From: Caldithrix abyssi DSM 13497
GTDB lineage: Bacteria; Calditrichota; Calditrichia; Calditrichales; Calditrichaceae
Assembly: GCF_001886815.1 (NCBI RefSeq)
Contig: NZ_CP018099.1
Span: 2,478,501 to 2,542,500, forward strand
DNA: 64,000 nucleotides
Reading direction: 5' to 3'
Both the position numbers and the translations under genes were made by a program. Shown here piece by piece: positions 1 to 7,527 of the stretch (the first letter of the stretch is position 1; each line of letters starts with the position of its first letter). A model generated the notes under the pieces. The model worked only from the letters and a program-made list of their open reading frames with translations, had not been told where the DNA came from and searched no databases.

Positions 1-56
1 TTGATAAAAAGTCAAAATAATTTGTTTTTATTGCGGGAAAAAGTATTTTTGTGATT

Positions 57-929
57 ATGAAGTCAAAATCCATTATCTATTTTCTACTGCCGGCATTGTT
101 GTTAACCTTTTTGGTTACGGTTTTTCCGTTGCTTTATGGATTTGCGCTGGGAATGATGCGCAAGATGCCCGTGTTTGGAATTTCTGAATTCATCGGTCTG
201 GATAATTTCATTTTTCTGTTGCGCGATCCTCGTTTCCAGCAGAGTTTGTGGACCACCCTCAAATTTACTTTGATTTCGGTGCCGCTGGAGCTTTTGCTCG
301 GGCTGGGATTCGCCCTGCTTTTGAGAGAAAAGATTCCCGGCAATGCCCTGCTTAAAATAACGCTGATGATTCCCTGGGCCATTCCCACCGTGGTGTCTGC
401 CAAAATGTGGGAGTGGATCTATAATCCGGAATATGGCGTTTTGAATTATTTGCTGCAGTCGGTCAACCTGTTAAACGAATCGGTGAACTGGCTGGGGCAT
501 CCGCTGTGGACGCTGCCGGCCATCATCCTGGCCGATGTCTGGAAAACGGCGCCTTTTGCCGCGCTGCTGATCTACGCCGGTTTACAAACCATTCCAGAAG
601 AACTGTACGAATCGGCCAAAATTGACGGCGCCGGAGCCTTTTGTCGTTTGTTTTACATAACCCTTCCTCTAATTTACCCTATTATTTTAATCGTTGGTAT
701 CTTTCGGACGATGGATGCCTTTCGTATTTTTGATCTGATTTACGTCATGACAGGCGGCGGGCCGGCAAACATCAGCGAAACGATGAGCGTTTATGCCTAT
801 AAATTGCTTTTTCAGACGCTGCAGTTTGGTTACGGCTCGGCAGTATCCGTGGCCATGTTTTGGATTATTGCTCTATTAAGCGGCGTTTATGTTTATGTCC
901 TGCACCGAAAATTTAAGGTCTTAAGTTAA
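57..929 (+). CDS. Sugar ABC transporter permease (MalF/UgpA-like)
   Basis: Inner-membrane permease subunit of a carbohydrate-type (CUT1) ABC importer. The product has about six hydrophobic segments, beginning with one at residues 8-28, and the cytoplasmic EAA loop that contacts the ATPase (E185-S-A-K-I-D-G-A-G, followed by the LP pair about 15 residues later). About 290 residues is normal for a MalF/UgpA-type subunit. A GTG two codons upstream (51) is an alternative start; ATG at 57 is preferred although neither has a clear Shine-Dalgarno. The partner permease, binding protein and ATPase are not in the window. The sequence downstream is repeat DNA, so partners must lie upstream of base 1 or elsewhere. 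The substrate cannot be told from this subunit. Confidence 0.9.
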   Translation: MKSKSIIYFLLPALLLTFLVTVFPLLYGFALGMMRKMPVFGISEFIGLDNFIFLLRDPRFQQSLWTTLKFTLISVPLELLLGLGFALLLREKIPGNALLKITLMIPWAIPTVVSAKMWEWIYNPEYGVLNYLLQSVNLLNESVNWLGHPLWTLPAIILADVWKTAPFAALLIYAGLQTIPEELYESAKIDGAGAFCRLFYITLPLIYPIILIVGIFRTMDAFRIFDLIYVMTGGGPANISETMSVYAYKLLFQTLQFGYGSAVSVAMFWIIALLSGVYVYVLHRKFKVLS

Positions 930-958
930 AATTTATGAACCAAATCCGCACACGCAAA

Positions 959-1411
959 GCCGCAACCAAAATCAACCGCAACGCCCGCAAAGTAATTTTC
1001 TCGCAAATTACGCCAAGCATCGCAGAAAATGATTAAACAACCACTGAGAGCGCAGAGAAATCACAAAGGGCGCAAAGAATGTTTTAAATTAAAAATAGTT
1101 TCTTGTTTCCCATAATTGCCTTCATCCCCTGCACTCTCTCCCAGAATAAAAGTCTAAGAGAGGGGTACGCTGAGCGTGGAAGATTATTTTCAACGGCGTA
1201 AGTGATTCCCGCGCTGGCCAGCTTCGTGCAAATGCGAGAAAAGGAATGACAGGCCGGCGGCCAATCAATTTTGAACCATGATTTACTTGAATTCTGGATT
1301 TCCATGATTTGCTTTTTATGTTTACAAAATTTCGCCTTAAAATTGAGCGTAAACTTTCACGAGTGAAAAAAATCAAGTTAATCCTGTAATCTTATTAATC
1401 AAGGTTCAAAA
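959..1411. repeat. Dispersed noncoding repeat, diverged single copy of the 405-bp family
   Basis: The stretch 930-1641 has no convincing gene. It starts with GCCGCAACCAAAATCAACCG and ends with a conserved tail (AATCAAGGTTCAAAA). Almost every segment matches the tandem array at 38735-40560 in the same order: the GCAAAGAATGTT block, the CCAACGGYGTAAGTGATT block, the TTTCACGAGTGAAA palindrome and the tail. It differs at many bases. A second partial copy (the GAATAAAC to TTTCCAACG block) follows at about 1479-1545. Small minus-strand reading frames across it are products of the repeat and not genes. Confidence 0.8.
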
Positions 1412-1641
1412 ACTACCTCAAAACCTCTTAACTTTTTTCTTCTCCAACGTTGGTAATCATTTCCCATATTAGCCTTTTCCTCTCTCTCCTGGAATAAACC
1501 TGGGGAGGGGACGCTGAGCGTTGGGAGGTATTTCCAACGCTTTAATTCGTAAAGGATCATTGCAAATGTATGGTCTCCTTTCCATTTTAGCCTCAATATT
1601 TTCACATTTTTACCGACAATCAGGATGTAAAACAAAGTTGC

Positions 1642-2817
1642 ATGGGAACAATGGTAGAAAAGTTTAAAATTTTAGCGGTTGACGACAATCCGATTAACTT
1701 AAAATTATTATCAAGCGCTTTAATCAATAGCGACTATGAAATTTACACGGCCTCTTCGGGGCAGCAGGCGCTGGAATTGGCCAATTCCGTTCTTCCGGAT
1801 TTGATCCTTCTGGATGTTATGATGCCGGACATGGATGGGTACGAGGTCTGTAAAAAATTACAGGAAAATAAAAACACTCAATATATTCCCGTCATATTCC
1901 TTTCCGCCCGCAACGAAGCTGTCGATAAGGCCAAAGGGCTGGCTTTGGGCGCGGTTGACTATTTGACCAAGCCTTTCAATCCCCTTGAAATAAACGCCCG
2001 CGTAAGAACTCATCTCACCTCGCGCAGAGCGGTAATCCGGTTGATGCGCGAAAATCAAAAATTACAAAACGAACTGGAAAAAATTAAGGCTGAAGGAACA
2101 AACTCGGAGAAAGAGAAAAAAACAATCGACTATTTGAGGAAAATTGACGGCTACATTTTCCATGTAAAAGAAGAGCAATATGAGCTATTTTCCATGGCTA
2201 AAAACGACCGGCAACCCATCACTCGAACCGCCATTCCGGTTAGCCATTCTCCAAAGATGTTAGTATTGTTGCATTACAACGGCTTTAACAAAGACTATCA
2301 GACCTTAATTGTAAAACAACTGGTTCAAAAATTTTTAGAAGGATATCTCCTCTCTATTGGCGACGTCGGCGAAATCAATGCCACGGTTTTAACCCAACTG
2401 TTTTTAACGCTCTTAGAAAAGTTTTCTCCGGATTTTTATCAGGTGCCTTTTACTTTCGGGTTATCTGTTCTCAATTTTGAAAAACAGAAAATCTATTTTT
2501 TGGGATTACATCAGCGCGAACCTTTAGTTATCTTCAAAAACGGGAAGAGTACGCCCCTGTCCGGGAAAAAGATCGATGTAAATTCCGAATTAAGAAATTT
2601 CATTACGGCTATCGAAACAGACATGGAACACGACACATGGATTGCCTGGTACCAGAACGACTCAAAGCCTGTGGAAATAGAGCGGTTAAGAACTGTGTTG
2701 ATGGACGCTCTCGAAAAAAGCGAATTTAATCTGCAACAATTTGTTTTGTTGTTGGATCAACAAATAAAACCTGCTGAGCAAGACGTCTGTTTCTCTGTCA
2801 TTGAAATAAAACCCTGA
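1642..2817 (+). CDS. Receiver domain protein with degenerate PP2C/SpoIIE-like C-terminus
   Basis: Residues 5-125 form a complete CheY-like receiver domain: acidic pair D14-D15, phosphoacceptor D58 in LLDVMMPDMDGY, S88, and K110 in the LTKPF motif. A coiled-coil linker (about 130-165, rich in E, K and Q) follows. The last 220 residues have the order of a SpoIIE/RsbU-type PP2C phosphatase domain, with an FTFGLSVLNFEKQKIYFLG strand pair like the family's TAxYxxLDxxxxxLxYxNAG block. The metal-binding acids expected at the DxSGHG and terminal DD positions are absent (an HYNGF-like segment and a QDVCF segment stand there). It is probably a two-component output protein with a catalytically dead phosphatase fold acting by binding. 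ATG at 1651 is an alternative start. Confidence 0.75.
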   Translation: MGTMVEKFKILAVDDNPINLKLLSSALINSDYEIYTASSGQQALELANSVLPDLILLDVMMPDMDGYEVCKKLQENKNTQYIPVIFLSARNEAVDKAKGLALGAVDYLTKPFNPLEINARVRTHLTSRRAVIRLMRENQKLQNELEKIKAEGTNSEKEKKTIDYLRKIDGYIFHVKEEQYELFSMAKNDRQPITRTAIPVSHSPKMLVLLHYNGFNKDYQTLIVKQLVQKFLEGYLLSIGDVGEINATVLTQLFLTLLEKFSPDFYQVPFTFGLSVLNFEKQKIYFLGLHQREPLVIFKNGKSTPLSGKKIDVNSELRNFITAIETDMEHDTWIAWYQNDSKPVEIERLRTVLMDALEKSEFNLQQFVLLLDQQIKPAEQDVCFSVIEIKP

Positions 2818-3151
2818 ACAGGCGATTCTCTCCTGGATCGCAGAACGAAAACTTTACATTCGGTGTTTCTTATTTCTTAACGAACTTTTTACTGTTAAAA
2901 ATACATTACTTACATCTCACTTAAGTCCATGGCATAAATTATCACTCAAACTTTTAATTGAAGCTTTCTTTTACTGCAGAGAAATGCTGCTTAAAAAAAG
3001 AACTTGCAGCACTTCTGCAGAGAGAGACGGATATGGTTCACTATCGCAAAACAAACAACGTAATTTTAATAAAACAAAATTTGGCGTGCTGTTTTCATCC
3101 GGACAACTATAATCATCATCTTGAATTAAAGATAGAAAAAGGAAAAAAGTC
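2818..3151. other. Intergenic stretch with one doubtful small frame
   Basis: About 400 bases separate the receiver protein from the PocR regulator. A 65-codon frame beginning with TTG at 2958 and ending at 3155 is open. It has no Shine-Dalgarno, overlaps the predicted -35 box of the next gene and resembles no family I know, so I do not call it a gene. Nothing else stands out before the promoter at 3152. Confidence 0.4.
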
Positions 3152-3207
3152 TTGACTGAAAAAAATTAAATCCATAATTTACTGTTGCAAATTATGGCAA
3201 ACTATGG
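3152..3207 (+). promoter_or_regulatory. Promoter with overlapping 9-bp inverted repeat (putative autoregulatory operator)
   Basis: TTGACT (3152-3157), a 17-bp spacer and TAATTT (3175-3180) form a sigma70-type promoter. A perfect inverted repeat CCATAATTT-N8-AAATTATGG (3172-3180 and 3189-3197) covers the -10 box. A third similar half-site AAACTATGG follows at 3199-3207. The position suggests repression by a dimeric DNA-binding protein, most simply the downstream excisionase-like HTH regulator itself. This is inference from position and symmetry. Confidence 0.55.
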
Positions 3208-3219
3208 CAGGTTGAGGAA

Positions 3220-3969
3220 ATGGATGATCTACTAACGGCCAGGCAGGTACAGGAACTACTTAAAGTCGATCGGACTACAGTTTACCGAATGCTTAAGGAT
3301 GGCCGTTTAAGCGGTATTAAAATTGGCAAAAACTGGCGTTTTCTGCGCAAAAATATCGATGTCCTTCTTCAGGAACAGTCACATCAGGAAAAAACCACTC
3401 TTCTCAAAGCTAAAATTTTTCCCGGTCATTGTATTCAAGGTTTGCAAGATATATTCAGTGAGGTTGCCGGCGTAAGTTGTGTGGCGGTCGATTCTGAAGC
3501 GACTTTTCTAACACAGGCGAGCAATCCGAGCCCTTTTTGTCAAAAAATACAGAGTACGCCAGAGGGAAGGGCAGCTTGTCGGCAAAGCTGGAAAAAAATC
3601 ATTAAAAATAAAAGAAACCATGCGCCATTCCATGTCTGTCATGCCGGTTTGAACTACACCGTCGCCTGCATCCGGATGGCCAATCAGATCGAATCGTATA
3701 TTTTGTGCGGGCAATTCGTAGAATCTGCTGAGCAAAAAAAGGCCCTTCAAGCGTCCATACCGCAAGTTGCCCAAAAGCTGGGCCTTAAGGAAAAAGATTT
3801 AAGGCATTTAGAAGACCAGGTGTATTTATTGACTCCGCGCGTTCGCAAAAATTTAAAACTATGGTTAGAACGTTTAGCCCAATCCTTAATCGATCTAACC
3901 AGTGAAAGAAATGATCTGGTAAACAGGTTGCATAAAATTCATCAACTGAGCGCTTTTCAGGAAGAGTAA
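3220..3969 (+). CDS. PocR-domain transcriptional regulator with excisionase-type HTH
   Basis: Residues 1-52 are an excisionase/MerR-like helix-turn-helix (TARQVQELLKVDRTTVYRMLKDGRL...GKNWRF). Residues about 70-200 match the PocR sensory domain, a PAS-like ligand-binding module with conserved Cys residues (FCQKI, AACRQSW, HVCHAGL, ACIRM, LCGQF). The domain is known from propanediol and hydrocarbon-utilisation regulators. Start: ATG at 3220 preceded by GAGGAA. It lies 51 bp upstream of a FadL/TodX-type porin on the same strand, so regulation of uptake of a small hydrophobic substrate is plausible. A palindromic operator overlaps its promoter. The ligand is unknown. Confidence 0.8.
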   Translation: MDDLLTARQVQELLKVDRTTVYRMLKDGRLSGIKIGKNWRFLRKNIDVLLQEQSHQEKTTLLKAKIFPGHCIQGLQDIFSEVAGVSCVAVDSEATFLTQASNPSPFCQKIQSTPEGRAACRQSWKKIIKNKRNHAPFHVCHAGLNYTVACIRMANQIESYILCGQFVESAEQKKALQASIPQVAQKLGLKEKDLRHLEDQVYLLTPRVRKNLKLWLERLAQSLIDLTSERNDLVNRLHKIHQLSAFQEE

Positions 3970-4020
3970 GTTGTTTTCTCATAAATCTATTATAATGTTT
4001 AACCAATCAAAGGAGTTGTT

Positions 4021-5334
4021 ATGAAACGCTTGGGTATTGTGACCTGTTTGTTGATTCTTTTTATGCTTCCGGTTGGCTTGTTTGCCAACGGATTAAGTTT
4101 GAACAGCATTGGCCCCAAATCATTGGGTATGGGCGGCGCATTTGTTGGCCTGGCCGATGATTACACCGCTCTTTACTGGAATCCGGCCGGCTTGATCCAT
4201 TTAGATGGGGCTTATGTGGGGATTTTTGTAACTGATATTATTCCCATGGCTACTTACAAATACGACGCGGTCGGTATTGATGCCAAATCTAAAATTAATC
4301 ACTACGCCTCGCCCAACCTGATGGGATATTGGACCTGCCGCTTGAACGACAAATTAAAAATGGGCCTGGGCGTTTATGTTCCTGCTGGCTTGGGCGTTGA
4401 ATGGGAAGGCAAAGATTTAATGGCTTTTACCATGGTAGACGCCAATGGAGACGGGGTTCCTGATACGCCGATGGGCCCGTATGAATGGATGTCTAAAATT
4501 GGCGTTGTTAATCTTTCGCCTGCCATTTCTTTTAAAGCAACAGAAAAACTATCTCTGGGGCTGGCGGTCAATATTTTTTATGGTATGTTCGATTTGAAAC
4601 GTCCGGCCACGCTAAGAGACCCCATGACCGGAGCGGTGGCGGGTTTTGCGCAATATTCAGAAAGCTCCAATGGTTTGGGCTATGGCGTCACGCTCGGCAT
4701 GCTGTACAAATATTCAGAACGCTTTCATTTTGGATTGAGTTTTAGAACCAAAATGAATGTAACCATGAGCGGGGAGGCAGAAAATCCGGGCATGGCTGCT
4801 GCCGGTTTTGCCACTAAAAGCGATTTTGATCGCGATGTGGCCTGGCCCATGTGGATTGGCGGCGGCGTGGCCATTATGCCCACCGATAAATTTACTTTGA
4901 CTGCCGACCTGCAATGGAGCCAGTGGAAAGAAAGCGAGGAAACGTTTGTTACTAAATTTAAAGACGCTGCATGGAAGGCAGGTAGCGAAGCAACCGGTGA
5001 AAATATCTTCCATCTTTACTGGGAAAATGCCCTGCAAATTCGTTTAGGCGCCGAATACAAATTGAACGAAGATATGGCTGTGCGCGGCGGCTGGTATTAT
5101 GATCCCGCTCCGGCTCCTGATAAAACCTACAATATTCTCTTCCCCAGTATTACCTACAATGCGTTCACCCTTGGCGGCTCTTATCGAATGAGCGCCCTAC
5201 GTTTTGATGCTGGCTTAGAATATTTATATGGTCAGGAACGTGTGATTGAATCTCCCGGTGAATACAATGCCGTCCCCGGAACGCACAATATGGATATCTT
5301 TGCCTTTAGTTTAGGCGTGGGATACCAATTCTAA
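4021..5334 (+). CDS. Outer-membrane transport protein, OmpP1/FadL/TodX family
   Basis: A signal peptide (residues 1-22, ending GLFA) precedes the family hallmark N-terminal segment (LNSIGPKSLGMGGAFVGLADDYTALYWNPAGL). A beta-barrel pattern of alternating strands runs to the C-terminal aromatic residue (GVGYQF). FadL-family porins let long-chain fatty acids or aromatic hydrocarbons cross the outer membrane by lateral diffusion through the barrel wall. The 437-residue length is typical. A good Shine-Dalgarno (AAAGGAG) lies 6 nt before ATG. The preceding PocR-type regulator probably controls it. The substrate is not predictable here. Confidence 0.88.
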   Translation: MKRLGIVTCLLILFMLPVGLFANGLSLNSIGPKSLGMGGAFVGLADDYTALYWNPAGLIHLDGAYVGIFVTDIIPMATYKYDAVGIDAKSKINHYASPNLMGYWTCRLNDKLKMGLGVYVPAGLGVEWEGKDLMAFTMVDANGDGVPDTPMGPYEWMSKIGVVNLSPAISFKATEKLSLGLAVNIFYGMFDLKRPATLRDPMTGAVAGFAQYSESSNGLGYGVTLGMLYKYSERFHFGLSFRTKMNVTMSGEAENPGMAAAGFATKSDFDRDVAWPMWIGGGVAIMPTDKFTLTADLQWSQWKESEETFVTKFKDAAWKAGSEATGENIFHLYWENALQIRLGAEYKLNEDMAVRGGWYYDPAPAPDKTYNILFPSITYNAFTLGGSYRMSALRFDAGLEYLYGQERVIESPGEYNAVPGTHNMDIFAFSLGVGYQF

Positions 5335-5373
5335 ACGTAAAAATGAGTTAAAAATAGTACACTGCAAATTACA

Positions 5374-5545
5374 GGGGCTGTCTCAAAAGTCAAAGAAAAT
5401 GTATTTTTATAAAGTTTTTCTTTCCCTCACCCTCTTTAATTCCCTCTCCCGAAAATCGAGAGAGGTGGAAGGGGGGTGAGGGCTATTGTAAACTTTTCCC
5501 TATTTTTTTATAAATATACATTTGGTGTCGCTTTTGAGACACCCT
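5374..5545. mobile_element. MITE-like palindromic element between convergent genes
   Basis: About 172 bp with terminal inverted repeats: GGGGCTGTCTCAAAAG at 5374 against CTTTTGAGACACCCT ending at 5545, extended by AAATGTAT-TTTATAAA against its imperfect complement. The core forms a second hairpin of CCCTCACCC and CCCTCTCCCGAAAATCGAGAGAGG type sequence. GGGGCTGTCTCAAAA-type termini are common in transposase-encoding IS elements, so a non-autonomous derivative is likely. I see no coding capacity and no clear target duplication. It may also act as a bidirectional terminator for the flanking convergent genes. Confidence 0.6.
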
Positions 5546-5553
5546 CTATTTTT

Positions 5554-6765
5554 TTAAAACGACCATTTTAGTCTGCAAAACGCCGCCCGCCCAAAACTGC
5601 CGAATTCGCTCAGCGCATTTCCCCCGCTGAAAAAGCCGATGAGGTACAAATCTAAATTAGTAAGCGCCGACCAGGAAACAGAGGGCGCAATGAGGTAAGA
5701 ACGATCGTTCGGGTTGAACAACGCAAAAACATCCAGCCGCACCAGAGGGTGTAAATCGTAAGCAAATTCCTGAAATAGCGACCAGCGTGAGACGGTTAAT
5801 AATCCGAGCTGTTGGGCCTGCGTCTGGTATAAACCTGCGTTTTGAGTTAAGCCGCTGCGATTGTAAAGCGCTTCTGTATGAACGTAAAAAGAATTGGAAA
5901 AAGCGTAATCGGCCGATAGAACCATTTGCAGCATATTTTTTTTATTGTCGGTTAATGAGGGGAAAAAGGGAATAGGTGGTGGTTGTTTGCCGCTTTTGTA
6001 AAGCGCTTCGCTCCAGCGAATTTCTCCGCGAAAACCGGCGTCTTTAACGTACCCGGCCCAGGCCATGCCCAGAGTTTTGCGTTTGTTTTGACTGCCCGCT
6101 AAAAAATAAAAATCATATTCGCCGTAATGCGTAGCACACAACAGGGCAAAAGTCTGTTCTTGCGGCGAACGGGCGGGTTGATAGGCCACTTCTAAGCGCG
6201 ACAGAGAGCCGGTAAAATATTGAAAGCGTAAGGCGTCCGAGCCAGGGCGCTCTTCATAATCGAAATCGAGAATGGAAAGGGGATTGAAAAGATCGATGAC
6301 ATTCCAGACCAGACTGGTGCCCCAGGCAATGCGCTGGCGCCCCGCGGTGAACTGCCATTTTTCTGCGGCATAATCCAGATACAATCTGTCTAATTCAAGA
6401 TAGCTAAACCACGCCCCGGAATCGATAACTTTTTGACCGAGGTCTATCAAAGGATAATCCTGCGTGATCTGGTTTTTAATAGAAGGTAAGGTCTCGATGC
6501 TTTCGGCGTAATACGTTCTCCAGCGCGTTTCCGCGACAAAGGTTAAGCTGGTTGACAGATAAAAGCGGCCGTTCAGGCGGCTGTGAAGCAAGTGATCGTT
6601 AAAGCGATTTGGGAAGTAGGGCAGTTTAGTGTTTGAATACAGATATTTCACATAACCGCTAAAGCTGTAGTCAAAAGCGTAAACGCCATCGGGCTTTAGC
6701 CAGAGCAGAAATAAAAGTAAAATAACTTTGCCAGGCTTGCCGCACATTTTATGCTTTATGCTCAT
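5554..6765 (-). CDS. Outer-membrane beta-barrel protein of the Lol-like export operon
   Basis: 403 residues with an N-terminal hydrophobic segment (about 12-30, ending VYAF) and a long run of amphipathic beta strands ending in KWSF, the usual barrel terminus. The segment LDYAAEKWQFTAGRQRIAWGTS resembles DUF1302/alginate-export-like barrels. It is last in a minus-strand operon after a LolD-like ATPase, two FtsX-type permeases and a LolA-like protein, so it may be the outer-membrane end of that lipid or lipoprotein transport route. A GAGGG Shine-Dalgarno precedes ATG. The precise family is uncertain. Confidence 0.7.
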   Translation of the reverse strand: MSIKHKMCGKPGKVILLLFLLWLKPDGVYAFDYSFSGYVKYLYSNTKLPYFPNRFNDHLLHSRLNGRFYLSTSLTFVAETRWRTYYAESIETLPSIKNQITQDYPLIDLGQKVIDSGAWFSYLELDRLYLDYAAEKWQFTAGRQRIAWGTSLVWNVIDLFNPLSILDFDYEERPGSDALRFQYFTGSLSRLEVAYQPARSPQEQTFALLCATHYGEYDFYFLAGSQNKRKTLGMAWAGYVKDAGFRGEIRWSEALYKSGKQPPPIPFFPSLTDNKKNMLQMVLSADYAFSNSFYVHTEALYNRSGLTQNAGLYQTQAQQLGLLTVSRWSLFQEFAYDLHPLVRLDVFALFNPNDRSYLIAPSVSWSALTNLDLYLIGFFSGGNALSEFGSFGRAAFCRLKWSF

Positions 6766-6824
6766 TGAACCCTCATTCCGTTGAACAGGCGGTCATAAAA
6801 TCACGCTCTGTGAATTATGGCTCT

Positions 6825-7508
6825 TTAAGTAGTTTTGTCCTTTTCCACCATACCATCGCACAGGGTAACCACCCTTCTGGCCCGGCGAATGACGCGCGCA
6901 TCATGGGTTGAAAAAATGAACGTCATATTAAAGTCACGGTTCAACTTTTCCATTAAATCCAGCAAATCATCAGCAGATTTAGAGTCAAGATTGGCGGTCG
7001 GCTCGTCGGCCAGAACGAATTGTGGTCGCGAAGCCAGTGCCCGGGCAACGGCGACTCGTTGCTGCTGCCCGCCGGAAAGCTGCCCTGGACGATTGTGCAT
7101 CCGGTCGGCCAGGCCCACGGCGTGTAGCAACTCTTTAGCCCGCCGCTGACGTTCCTCTTTTGGCACGCCCTGTAACAACATGATGAATTCCACATTTTCC
7201 AGCGCAGTAAAAACGGGAATCAGATTGTAAGCCTGAAAGACAAAACCGATATGGTGCAGGCGATATTCCACCAGTTTACTGCCTTTTAACGCGCTTAGCT
7301 TAATGCCGTTTACGGTAATTTCGCCTTCGGTGGGGCGGTCCAACCCGCCGATCATGTTTAAAAAGGTGGTTTTGCCGGAGCCGCTGGGCCCCACAATGGC
7401 GGTGAATTCGCCTTTTTCGAATTCTATGTTAATATTCTTCAGGGCCTGGACGGGAACGGCCGATGTATTGTAAACTTTGCTTAAATTTTCGATTTTAATC
7501 AATACCAT
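6825..7508 (-). CDS. LolD/MacB-type ABC transporter ATPase
   Basis: A 227-residue ATPase with Walker A G40-PSGSGKT-48, Q-loop VFQAYNL, signature LSGGQ (144-148), Walker B FVLADEP (164-170) and the FSTHD switch histidine. Size and sequence match the LolD/MacB/FtsE branch that powers mechanotransmission by FtsX-type permeases. The reading frame is open for 12 more codons upstream, but these run into an IS element. ATG at 7508 has AAGGAG 10 nt upstream. That Shine-Dalgarno is within the IS target duplication, so the ribosome site survived although the gene is now separated from its permeases by 2.3 kb. Confidence 0.92.
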   Translation of the reverse strand: MVLIKIENLSKVYNTSAVPVQALKNINIEFEKGEFTAIVGPSGSGKTTFLNMIGGLDRPTEGEITVNGIKLSALKGSKLVEYRLHHIGFVFQAYNLIPVFTALENVEFIMLLQGVPKEERQRRAKELLHAVGLADRMHNRPGQLSGGQQQRVAVARALASRPQFVLADEPTANLDSKSADDLLDLMEKLNRDFNMTFIFSTHDARVIRRARRVVTLCDGMVEKDKTT

Positions 7509-7527
7509 GATCACTCTCTCCTTGATG

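Noticed and set aside
1084-1376. Two overlapping minus-strand reading frames of 73 and 84 codons
   Set aside because: They lie in the dispersed repeat, are not conserved as frames in the tandem copies, and have no ribosome sites.
2958-3155. 65-codon TTG-started frame upstream of the PocR regulator
   Set aside because: No ribosome site, overlaps the predicted -35 box, and no recognisable features.
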